Shown in pieces: positions 8,401 through 14,222 of a DNA stretch of 45,418 bases. Under the pieces are notes generated by a model that made no database searches, had not been told where the DNA came from, and saw only the letters and a program-made list of their open reading frames with translations. The first letter of the stretch is position 1. Every line of letters begins with the position of its first letter. Both the position numbers and the translations under genes were made by a program. Source of the stretch: DAOOOW01 sp035387885 (GTDB lineage Bacteria > Patescibacteriota > Patescibacteriia > UBA2196); contig DAOOOW010000007.1 in the NCBI GenBank assembly GCA_035387885.1, positions 1 through 45,418 of the forward strand. Direction: 5' to 3'.

Positions 8401-9351
8401 CCCATAAATAAAAAACCAATTCTAGCTTTGGCACCCATGGCTGGCTATACCGACAGCGCTTTTCGAGTCATGTGTCTTGATTGTGGAGCAGATTTAATTT
8501 ACACAGAAATGATTTCAGCCGAAGCCTTGGCCAGAAATAATAAAAAAACATTAAAAATGTTAGAATTTTTAGCTGAAGAAAAAAATGTTGTAGTGCAATT
8601 GTTTGGTAAAAATCCAGAGGCGTTTGCAAAGGCGGCGAAATTAATTTGTTTTAGTAGGGACAGGTCTAGACCTGTCCCTACGGGGATCGATATTAATCTT
8701 GGCTGTCCGGCTCACAAAGTTTTTAAAACTGGCGCCGGCGCGGCTTTAATGGATAATAAAAAATTAGCTCGTGAAATTATTCAAGCAGTTTTAGATAATA
8801 CAAATTTGCCAGTCTCTATAAAAATTCGTTCACAAGTTAAAACCACCACAGCTGAAGAATTTATAGAATTTATTAAAGATTTAAATTTTAAAATGGTCAT
8901 GGTGCACGGACGCACACTCTCGCAAGGCATGACTGGACCAATTGATTTTGCCATGATTAAAAAAGTTAAAGAATTATTGCCGCACAAAATTGTTTTGGGC
9001 AATGGTAATATAAATTCCTCGAAAGATGCGCGAAAAATGCTGGAAAAAACCGGCGCAGACGGAATTGGAATTGGCCGAGGGGCACTTGGAAATCCGGGAA
9101 TATTTAATGAAATAAAAAAATGTCTCAATAAAAGAGCCTGCCCGCCGGAGCGACAATTGGTTGATTTAGAGCGCAGGCGGGAAAATAAAATCCTCCACCA
9201 CGCAGAATTATTTTTACAACAAAATGATAATTTAATTCCTTTGCGCAAACATTTGGTGCATTATTTTAAAGGACAAAAAAATGCCTCCGAGTGGAGGCAA
9301 AAAATAATTAATATAAAAAGTTTAACTGATTTAGAAAAAATTTTATTTTAA
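8380..9351 (+). CDS. dusB: tRNA-dihydrouridine synthase (DusB-like), with repeat insertions
   Basis: 323 residues, FMN-dependent TIM barrel that reduces uridine to dihydrouridine in tRNA. Visible signatures are LAPMAGYTDSAFR, DLIYTEMISAEAL, VQLFGKNPE, DINLGCPAHKV with the catalytic cysteine, and GIGIGRGALGNPGIF. Two in-frame repeat insertions are present. One just before DINLGCP encodes RDRSRPVPTG from a perfect 28-bp palindrome. One near residue 250-270 encodes RACPPERQLVDLERRREN. Both sites are expected to be surface loops. TATAAT directly abuts the ATG, and TATGGT at 8365-8370 could be the functional -10. The DusB subtype is probable, not certain. Confidence 0.9.
   Translation: MNNEKSQPINKKPILALAPMAGYTDSAFRVMCLDCGADLIYTEMISAEALARNNKKTLKMLEFLAEEKNVVVQLFGKNPEAFAKAAKLICFSRDRSRPVPTGIDINLGCPAHKVFKTGAGAALMDNKKLAREIIQAVLDNTNLPVSIKIRSQVKTTTAEEFIEFIKDLNFKMVMVHGRTLSQGMTGPIDFAMIKKVKELLPHKIVLGNGNINSSKDARKMLEKTGADGIGIGRGALGNPGIFNEIKKCLNKRACPPERQLVDLERRRENKILHHAELFLQQNDNLIPLRKHLVHYFKGQKNASEWRQKIINIKSLTDLEKILF
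8654..8681 (+). repeat. 28-bp perfect palindrome (GTAGGGA family) inside dus
   Basis: GTAGGGACAGGTCT followed by its exact reverse complement. It shares its ends with the palindrome at 14073-14100 and its core with repeats near 13633 and 23670. It lies in frame in the dus coding sequence. Confidence 0.9.
9135..9182 (+). repeat. CCTGCCCGCC-type inverted repeat inside dus
   Basis: GCCTGCCCGCC and GCAGGCGGG form imperfect inverted arms around a short core. The element is GC-rich in an AT-rich gene and is translated in frame. Confidence 0.65.
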
Positions 9352-9393
9352 ATTTATATCATAATTCATTATTCAAAATTCATAATTCAGTTT

Positions 9394-9987
9394 TTATTCC
9401 AGCGCTGGTCGGCCAGGACCTTTGTGCCCTTTAAATTTTAAAGAAAATAATATAAAAACTAAGGGTAAGGCCAGCCACAAAAATCTGGCCACGTCTTTAT
9501 TAAAAATATTTTGACTAAAATTAGAAAATTGACTTAAAACTTCCACGGGCAAGAAAGTGCATAAAAAAGATAAAATTAAACCACAAGACAAAATTCCATA
9601 GACTAAACTTTGAAAAAATTTAGCCAAAAAACCAGAAAAAGCACTGGCAAAAATATGCGCCCGAGAAAAAATTACTGCTAAAAAAATTGCTAAAACAACA
9701 AATCCTCCGGATTTGGCCCAAACCATACTCTCCAAACTCATTTGTGGTAACCACTGATTAAAAGGAAAAAATAACACGATTAAGTAACTGCTATAAATAC
9801 TAAATAACCAAGCAAAAATTTTATCACGTTTTAAAATAAACAAATGAATTAAAATAGAAATAACTATTACAAGCAATAATAACAAATCTTTAGAATTGGC
9901 AGACCAATTAAGTCCATTGACAGAAGAATTTAAATTTGTTAGGGTAATTAGAGTTACTAACATGTAAAAAAATTTATTTTTATTCAC
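9394..9987 (-). CDS. Multi-pass membrane protein of unknown function
   Basis: 197 residues with six likely membrane segments (about 7-23, 34-51, 60-75, 88-107, 121-145 and 169-183) and a short basic C-terminal tail (KFKGHKGPGRPALE). The tail is encoded by GC-rich sequence that looks like repeat material. The start is a GTG at 9987, 4 nt after a TATAAT (9997-9992 on the minus strand). An ATG at 9963 is the alternative. No Shine-Dalgarno site. No family recognised. It is convergent with dus, with AATTCATAATTCA-type repeats between the two stops. Confidence 0.7.
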   Translation of the reverse strand: MNKNKFFYMLVTLITLTNLNSSVNGLNWSANSKDLLLLLVIVISILIHLFILKRDKIFAWLFSIYSSYLIVLFFPFNQWLPQMSLESMVWAKSGGFVVLAIFLAVIFSRAHIFASAFSGFLAKFFQSLVYGILSCGLILSFLCTFLPVEVLSQFSNFSQNIFNKDVARFLWLALPLVFILFSLKFKGHKGPGRPALE

Positions 9988-10032
9988 AGTTATTATAACA
10001 CAAAACTAAAAAATAAACATGGGAGGTGTATA

Positions 10033-10416
10033 ATGGAAAAAAGACATTTGATATTCTGGGCGTTTTTTTTGCTTCTGACCACGGCAAAAGTTATCTTTGC
10101 TCAAGGAAGCTACAAAACCACTGATGCTGGAATTTACATCACAACAACTCAATCTAGGACAAGCTCGGAGAGCATGACTATTTATATTTATGTTCTCAAT
10201 GGTGTTCAATATCGGTCAATGGTATTAAAAATCGTCATTACCAACAACGACGATTCAACTCATACCGACTATTTTATCAACAAACCAGCTCAACCAAATG
10301 AACTTGTTGAATTCAAATTAAAATGGTCACCCCGTGCACCCGGCCATTACTCAATTGAGGCCTGGAGCAAAAACCAAATAATAGCCCCCCCCAAACCACT
10401 ATTGACAAAAAAATAA
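10033..10416 (+). CDS. Small secreted orphan protein
   Basis: 127 residues with a clear signal peptide: MEKRH, a hydrophobic core to about 20, and a likely cleavage after VIFA before QGSYKT. The mature part is rich in Ser/Thr and beta-prone (TIYIYVLNGV, VLKIVITNNDD, HYSIEAW) and ends PPKPLLTKK. This looks like a small extracellular beta-sandwich, but no family is recognised. GGGAGG lies 6 nt upstream of the ATG and a terminator follows. TTGACA at 9917-9922 with TAGGGT 17 bp later is a weak promoter candidate. Confidence 0.75.
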   Translation: MEKRHLIFWAFFLLLTTAKVIFAQGSYKTTDAGIYITTTQSRTSSESMTIYIYVLNGVQYRSMVLKIVITNNDDSTHTDYFINKPAQPNELVEFKLKWSPRAPGHYSIEAWSKNQIIAPPKPLLTKK

Positions 10417-10440
10417 TTATTGACAAAAATCTAGCTTTTA

Positions 10441-10468
10441 AAGCTGCTTTTATCGAGCAGCTTTTTAT
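10441..10468 (+). terminator. Terminator of the secreted-protein cassette
   Basis: AAGCTGCT, a short loop, AGCAGCTT, then TTTATTTT on the plus strand. Confidence 0.8.
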
Positions 10469-10477
10469 TTTAAATAA

Positions 10478-10505
10478 AAAAGTGCCCCCATTCAAAGGGA
10501 ACACT
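10478..10505 (-). terminator. Terminator of the basic small protein gene
   Basis: On the minus strand AGTGTTCCC pairs with GGGGCACT (small bulge), followed by TTTTTTATTT. It is back to back with the plus-strand terminator at 10441. Confidence 0.7.
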
Positions 10506-10518
10506 TTAAAAAATTATG

Positions 10519-10686
10519 CTACGCCCGCACCTTGTTAGTGGGGCGATCAAAACGGGCAACCAACCGTGCCAACCAACCAAGTTTGGGTCGACGCGGAATC
10601 GGCTTCACACCACGCATGGTAGCACCATGGTTGACACCAACGATCGGTTTCTTTTTTTTCTCAAACCAGCGTGAATTGAAATTCAT
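10519..10686 (-). CDS. Small basic orphan protein
   Basis: 55 residues, starting MNFNSRWFEKKKKP and ending RFDRPTNKVRA. It is strongly basic, rich in Arg, Lys and Pro, with no cysteine and no membrane segment. A perfect AGGAGG lies 6 nt upstream of the ATG. It has its own promoter and terminator, and its codons are GC-richer than those of the flanking dnaJ. The composition would suit a nucleic-acid-binding peptide, but nothing specific is recognised. Confidence 0.65.
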   Translation of the reverse strand: MNFNSRWFEKKKKPIVGVNHGATMRGVKPIPRRPKLGWLARLVARFDRPTNKVRA

Positions 10687-10730
10687 GCAACCTCCTTTAA
10701 AATTAGATGCGTTATAATTTTATCATCATC

Positions 10731-10759
10731 ACCATATATCATTTTAATTTTTTTGTCAA
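10731..10759 (-). promoter_or_regulatory. Promoter of the basic small protein
   Basis: On the minus strand TTGACA (10759-10754), 17 bp, TATGGT (10736-10731). It overlaps the last codon of dnaJ. Confidence 0.6.
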
Positions 10760-11895
10760 GCTAACTCATTTTTTAATTCTTCCAAAAGTTTTTTGGCTTT
10801 ACGAGAAATTTTTTCTGGGGTTTTGACAAAAATTTCTACCAATAAATCGCCACGACGATTTGGCCGATTTAATTCTGGCACACCCTGATCTTTTAAAACC
10901 AAAATCTTGCCGGTTTGTGTAGCTTCAGGAATTTTTAAATTAACTGCTCCATCTAAAGTTTCAATTTCAATCTTGTCACCTAAAGTAGCTTGAACAAAAT
11001 CAATATTAAGTTTAGTTAAAATGTTTTGGCCTTGACGGACAAATTTTTTATCTTTATTAATTCTAAAAGAAACATACAAATCCCCTGCTCTGTGTTTTTT
11101 CTCACCAGTATGACCTCCGCCAGAAATTTTAATTTGTTGATTTTCATCAATGCCTGTCGGAATAGAAATTTTAATTTCTTTTTTATTTTTTACTCGGCCA
11201 GAACCATGACACTTAGAACAAAACTTTTCTGGCTTTTCTCCAGCTCCATTACAAGTAGGGCAAACCATATTTGTGGCAATAGTACCAAAAATTGTGCGCT
11301 GAGCTTGGCGAATTTGGCCAGTACCTTTACATTCTGGGCAAGTGGAAATTTTACTCCCAACTTCTGCACCGCTACCTTGACAATTTTCGCAGGTGTCATA
11401 TTTTTCTAAATAAATAATTTTTTCCGCACCAAAAATTGCTTCTTTAAAATCAATAGTTAAAACAATTTCAATATCTTCACCAACATAACTTTTAGTACGA
11501 CTGCGACTATGCCCGCCACCAAAGCCAAAAACATCACCAAAAATATCGCCTAAATCAAATTCTTCACCATTAAATGAAAAGCCACCGCCTCCCCCACTAT
11601 TTTGACGCGCAAAATCTTGCCAATTAAATCCCCCGCCACCAAAACCCTGCGCATTATTAAAACCGCCAGTTCCGCCAGTGGCGGAATTAAAAGTGGAACC
11701 AAACTGATCATATTGTTTTCTTTTTTCTTCATTACCAAGAATCTGATAAGCTTCGTTAATTTCTTTAAATTTAGCTTCATTGCCAGATTTCTTATCTGGA
11801 TGATGTTCATGAGCCAATTTACGAAAAGCTTTTTTGATTTCGTCTTGGGTGGCATTTTTAGAAACGCCGAGTGTGTCGTAGTAGTTTTTTGACAT
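10756..11895 (-). CDS. dnaJ: Chaperone protein DnaJ
   Basis: 379 residues. The J domain has the HPD motif (HEHHPDKKSG, about residues 29-38), followed by a Gly/Phe-rich linker (about 70-125). Four CxxCxGxG zinc repeats follow: CENCQGSG, CPECKGTG, CPTCNGAG and CSKCHGSG. The C-terminal peptide-binding domains and dimer region end at LKNELA. It is the co-chaperone that stimulates DnaK ATPase activity and delivers unfolded clients. It lies in the same direction as dnaK but is separated from it by other genes and repeats, so the usual dnaK-dnaJ linkage is broken. Confidence 0.97.
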   Translation of the reverse strand: MSKNYYDTLGVSKNATQDEIKKAFRKLAHEHHPDKKSGNEAKFKEINEAYQILGNEEKRKQYDQFGSTFNSATGGTGGFNNAQGFGGGGFNWQDFARQNSGGGGGFSFNGEEFDLGDIFGDVFGFGGGHSRSRTKSYVGEDIEIVLTIDFKEAIFGAEKIIYLEKYDTCENCQGSGAEVGSKISTCPECKGTGQIRQAQRTIFGTIATNMVCPTCNGAGEKPEKFCSKCHGSGRVKNKKEIKISIPTGIDENQQIKISGGGHTGEKKHRAGDLYVSFRINKDKKFVRQGQNILTKLNIDFVQATLGDKIEIETLDGAVNLKIPEATQTGKILVLKDQGVPELNRPNRRGDLLVEIFVKTPEKISRKAKKLLEELKNELA

Positions 11896-11900
11896 AAAAG

Positions 11901-11935
11901 TAATGTGTAACGAGTAATGTGTAATGTGTAAAAGG
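11901..11935 (+). repeat. GTAATGTGTAA-type repeat, downstream side of the four-helix-bundle gene
   Basis: Successive GTAATG/GTAACG units. The same sequence occurs in inverted orientation at 12345-12376 on the other side of the gene at 11944-12351. Confidence 0.7.
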
Positions 11936-11943
11936 AAGATTAA

Positions 11944-12351
11944 TTATTTAATATTATTTTCAATAGATCTAATTAAACCATTAATTAATTGCCGAGAATT
12001 ATTCCCCTTTTCACCTATTATTCCACATTGCTCAAATTTTATATAGCCTAAATCTTTAGCTAATAATAAAAAATTCTGTGCTTCGGAAACTGAACCTCTG
12101 GCTTGATAATAAAATCTTATTTTGTCTTTAAAATGATATCGAGAAAAACCTTCAGCAATATTGGCGGTTACAGAACTGGCCGCTCGTCTTAATTGACTAA
12201 CGACGCCATATAGTTCGTCTTTAGGGAAATTTTTAGTTATTTTATAAATCTCCAATACAAAATCATGCGAAACTTTCCAAGCTTCTAGATCATAAAAATT
12301 TCTAATTTGTGTTGACAGTATCATGTATTTTGATTTTTTATTATTACTCAT
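11944..12351 (-). CDS. Four-helix-bundle protein (23S rRNA intervening-sequence / S23 family)
   Basis: Up to 135 residues. The family core begins at the ATG at 12324 (MILSTQIRNFYDLEAWK), and the upstream ATG at 12351 lies in repeat sequence. Signatures of the S23/TIGR02436 family are FYDLEAWKVSHDFVLEIYK, QLRRAASSVTANIAEGFSR, FYYQARGSVSEAQNFLLLAKDL and the final helix. These proteins are small antiparallel helical bundles, first found in insertions within 23S rRNA genes. Their function is unknown. Here the gene sits between DUF3467 and dnaJ and is bounded on both sides by inverted GTAATG-type repeats, which suggests that gene and repeats moved in as a unit. Confidence 0.85.
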   Translation of the reverse strand: MSNNKKSKYMILSTQIRNFYDLEAWKVSHDFVLEIYKITKNFPKDELYGVVSQLRRAASSVTANIAEGFSRYHFKDKIRFYYQARGSVSEAQNFLLLAKDLGYIKFEQCGIIGEKGNNSRQLINGLIRSIENNIK

Positions 12352-12376
12352 TACTCGTTACACATTACACGTTACT
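12345..12376 (-). repeat. GTAATGTGTAA-type repeat, upstream side of the four-helix-bundle gene
   Basis: ATTACTCATTACTCGTTACA and following units. It is the inverted counterpart of 11901-11935 and includes the stop region of the DUF3467 gene. Confidence 0.7.
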
Positions 12377-12677
12377 CCCCTTTAAATCCCATTTCTTTTT
12401 CTGGAGCTTTGGCCTCTTCAATTTGGCCAAAACTTTTTTCATATTTTCCCAAATTTTCTTTTAGAGCCGCGACCATTCTTTTCATATGGCCTGGGTTGGT
12501 AATAATTTTTCCAGCTACTCTGCCAGATGGTGGCAAGATATTTAAGAAAGTTAAAATAAATTCTTCTTTGTTGTGAGAAACTTGCATGGCATTGGCATAT
12601 TCGCCACCAGGAAAATTATCTTGGATTTTAATTTCCATGCCCGCGGAAGAGGTAGGATTTTGATTTGAATTTGACAT
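12372..12677 (-). CDS. DUF3467 domain protein
   Basis: 101 residues. The pattern PGGEYANAMQVSHNKEEFILTF, then a proline-glycine turn, GRVAGKIITNPGHMKRMVAALKENLGKYE matches the small DUF3467 family, whose function is unknown. The C-terminal tail (EAKAPEKEMGFKGE) is charged and variable. It is the most upstream gene on the minus strand before the four-helix-bundle gene and dnaJ. Confidence 0.8.
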   Translation of the reverse strand: MSNSNQNPTSSAGMEIKIQDNFPGGEYANAMQVSHNKEEFILTFLNILPPSGRVAGKIITNPGHMKRMVAALKENLGKYEKSFGQIEEAKAPEKEMGFKGE

Positions 12678-12681
12678 ATGA

Positions 12682-12710
12682 TTGACAAAATTAATAATTT
12701 AAATTAAGAT
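12682..12710 (+). promoter_or_regulatory. Promoter of the small membrane cassette at 12764
   Basis: TTGACA 12682-12687, 17 bp, TAAGAT 12705-12710. AAGGAGG follows at 12752-12758. Confidence 0.5.
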
Positions 12711-12763
12711 GTTAATTATTATTTTATAAAATTAAACAACTAACATATATTAAGGAGGCAAAA

Positions 12764-13049
12764 GTGAAACAATCTGAAATTGATGCTAATGGATTTGGTC
12801 TGATGCTCATTTGTTTTTTTTACAAGCATCATTATTGGTTTTTTGGTGATGCATTTTGAAAAACCAGTAATACAACCAATTACAGGACAATATGGGGATA
12901 TAAATTCAATGCCCTTAATTATTGCAATGATATTGGGTGCACTGGTTGGATTTATTATAGGTGGGATATATATCTATAAGAAAGAAAAAGCCAACAAAAA
13001 ACAATTCGGGAAAAAATCATGGAAATTAATGGCAAAAAAATTTAAGTAA
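12764..13049 (+). pseudogene. Small two-helix membrane protein, frame broken in a T8 run
   Basis: A GTG start at 12764 follows AAGGAGG at 5-nt spacing and begins KQSEIDANGFGLMLICFF. The frame then leaves at a run of eight T (about 12813-12820) and would stop soon after. With seven T the frame joins TSIIIGFLVMHFEKPVIQP and continues through a second hydrophobic segment (MPLIIAMILGALVGFIIGGI) to a lysine-rich tail ending at 13049. The restored protein of about 94 residues would have two membrane helices around a short external loop. Either the gene is switched off or decayed by slippage in the T-run, or expression needs slippage, or the base count is a sequencing error. Confidence 0.55.
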
Positions 13050-13207
13050 TTGGTAAAAATGTTATAGATCCAAAAAAAAATTCTGGCAATTCTTACTTGA
13101 TTTCAGTGATAATTGATGGGCAAACAAAAATCACACAAAGTTTCAGAAATAATACTGACGGCTAGTTTGCCGAAAATCTAATCAAAAAAAATTTAGAATC
13201 CCTTTAA
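13019..13207 (+). pseudogene. Remnant of a small gene with two in-frame stops
   Basis: An ATG at 13019 inside the end of the previous gene starts MEINGKKI, then TAA at 13043. The same frame continues VIGKNVIDPKKNSGNSYLI, then SVIIDGQTKITQSFRNNTDG, then TAG at 13163, then FAENLIKKNLESL and TAA at 13205. The continuous protein-like character across both stops indicates a decayed second gene of the cassette. No family recognised. Confidence 0.45.
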
Positions 13208-13223
13208 TTAAAATGTAAATGGA

Positions 13224-13250
13224 GCCGTTCGACAAGAACGGCTTTTTTAT
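13224..13250 (+). terminator. Terminator of the 12764-13207 cassette
   Basis: GCCGTTC, GACAA loop, GAACGGC, then TTTTTTAT. Confidence 0.85.
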
Positions 13251-13561
13251 TTGACATTATTATTTTCTTTTTTAAAAATACTAGACAAACATTTTATCCA
13301 ACCGGTGTGCAATAATAGATGCACAACAATTAATAACAGCATTAACCAACCACTATATATATGAATATCTTGCCAAACATGTTTACTACCACCTAAAAAT
13401 TCAGCAGTTAAGTAATCTGGATTGCGTCCACCTTGATAGCCTTCCGGCAATAAATACAAAGCTATACTGGAAATTAAAACCAATAAGAAATCAATAAAAG
13501 AAATTATATTAATGATGGCGTTAAATTTTATTTTGGGCATGTTTTTATTTTTAATTTTCAA
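13247..13561 (-). CDS. DUF4405-like small membrane protein
   Basis: Up to 104 residues. An ATG at 13540 (MPKIKFNAII) is an equally good start. Two strong membrane segments fall at about 17-38 and 66-86. Histidines lie in and near the second (HVWQDIHIYSGWLMLL, VVHLLLHTGWI), as in DUF4405 and cytochrome b561-like proteins that may hold haem. It ends in a basic tail (FKKENNNVK). It is convergent with the preceding cassette and shares its terminator region. Function is not established. Confidence 0.7.
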   Translation of the reverse strand: MKIKNKNMPKIKFNAIINIISFIDFLLVLISSIALYLLPEGYQGGRNPDYLTAEFLGGSKHVWQDIHIYSGWLMLLLIVVHLLLHTGWIKCLSSIFKKENNNVK

Positions 13562-13590
13562 AAAATATTTTATTTCCTTTGCACCTGTAG

Positions 13591-13640
13591 GTTAAAAATA
13601 TCTAAGGATATTTTTAACGGTTTGAAACCTGTCCCTACCC
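13591..13640 (+). repeat. Palindromic repeat cluster between 13561 and 13733
   Basis: GTTAAAAATATC, TAAG, GATATTTTTAAC (13591-13618) is a perfect hairpin. It is followed by AACCTGTCCCTAC, the right end of the GTAGGGA-family palindrome seen in dus and at 23670. Confidence 0.75.
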
Positions 13641-13647
13641 ACGCAAT

Positions 13648-13676
13648 TTGACAAAATTTAATTATGGAATTAGTGT
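13648..13676 (+). promoter_or_regulatory. Probable promoter of the 13734 cassette
   Basis: TTGACA 13648-13653, 17 bp, TAGTGT 13671-13676. The -35 is perfect, the -10 weak. Confidence 0.4.
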
Positions 13677-13733
13677 AGAGATACAAATGGTAATTTAAGT
13701 TATTTACAAAAATAAAGCAAACAGGAGGAAAAA

Positions 13734-13982
13734 ATGAAACTGACAATTAAAATCGAAACGCCACAGACTTTTGTGCCGATAGTAATAACATTTGAAAAGG
13801 AATCTCAGCTCCACGCCGTGCGGGCTTTTGCAGAAAAAAATGGTTGGAGATATGCTGATCTATCTGTACTAACAATTAATTTGATAGTCCATGTTCCGAG
13901 CGGACGGTTTCAAGAATTTCAAGAATGGCTATTTGATTGTGCAGATATAAAGTTAGAACCTCATTTTATCTCAGAAAGATGA
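13734..13982 (+). CDS. Small soluble orphan protein
   Basis: 82 residues, start fixed by AGGAGG 6 nt upstream. It alternates beta-like (KLTIKIETP, FVPIVITF, LTINLIVHVP) and amphipathic helical (QLHAVRAFAEKNGW, RFQEFQEWLFDCADI) segments, so a small alpha/beta fold is likely. No catalytic motif, signal or family recognised. It is a single-gene cassette with its own terminator, inserted between the DUF4405-like gene and dnaK. Confidence 0.7.
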   Translation: MKLTIKIETPQTFVPIVITFEKESQLHAVRAFAEKNGWRYADLSVLTINLIVHVPSGRFQEFQEWLFDCADIKLEPHFISER

Positions 13983-14019
13983 AACCTTGAATTCTTAAAT
14001 TGATTCCTAACATCTTCTA

Positions 14020-14047
14020 AGCGACTGAAAAAGTCGCTTTTTATTTT
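14020..14047 (+). terminator. Terminator of the 13734 cassette
   Basis: AGCGACT, GAAAA loop, AGTCGCT, then TTTTATTTT. Confidence 0.85.
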
Positions 14048-14072
14048 AAAAAAAAATATTTTCTGTTTTTCA

Positions 14073-14100
14073 GTAGGGAACAAAAATTTTTGTTCCCTAC
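14073..14100 (+). repeat. 28-bp perfect palindrome (GTAGGGA family), intergenic
   Basis: GTAGGGAACAAAAA followed by its exact reverse complement. It has the same length and ends as the palindrome inside dus (8654-8681), with a different core. It is followed by ATAATTCATAATTCA-type repeats and a small GC-rich hairpin (GGTGCCTTCGGCACA) before dnaK. Confidence 0.85.
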
Positions 14101-14222
14101 ACCATAATTCATAATTCATTATTCATAATTCAATTTTTACTTAATGTGTGGGGTCTCGCGGTGCCTTCGGCACATCGCTCGGCCCGGTAAAGCTACAAAA
14201 AATAAAGCAGTTTATTTTTTGT

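Noticed and set aside
10006..10209. Minus-strand frame opposite the secreted protein
   Set aside because: It has no ribosome binding site and is the shadow of the plus-strand gene with a signal peptide.
13163..13165. TAG read through as an amino acid
   Set aside because: The same frame also has a TAA and no recoding signal is visible; decay is simpler.
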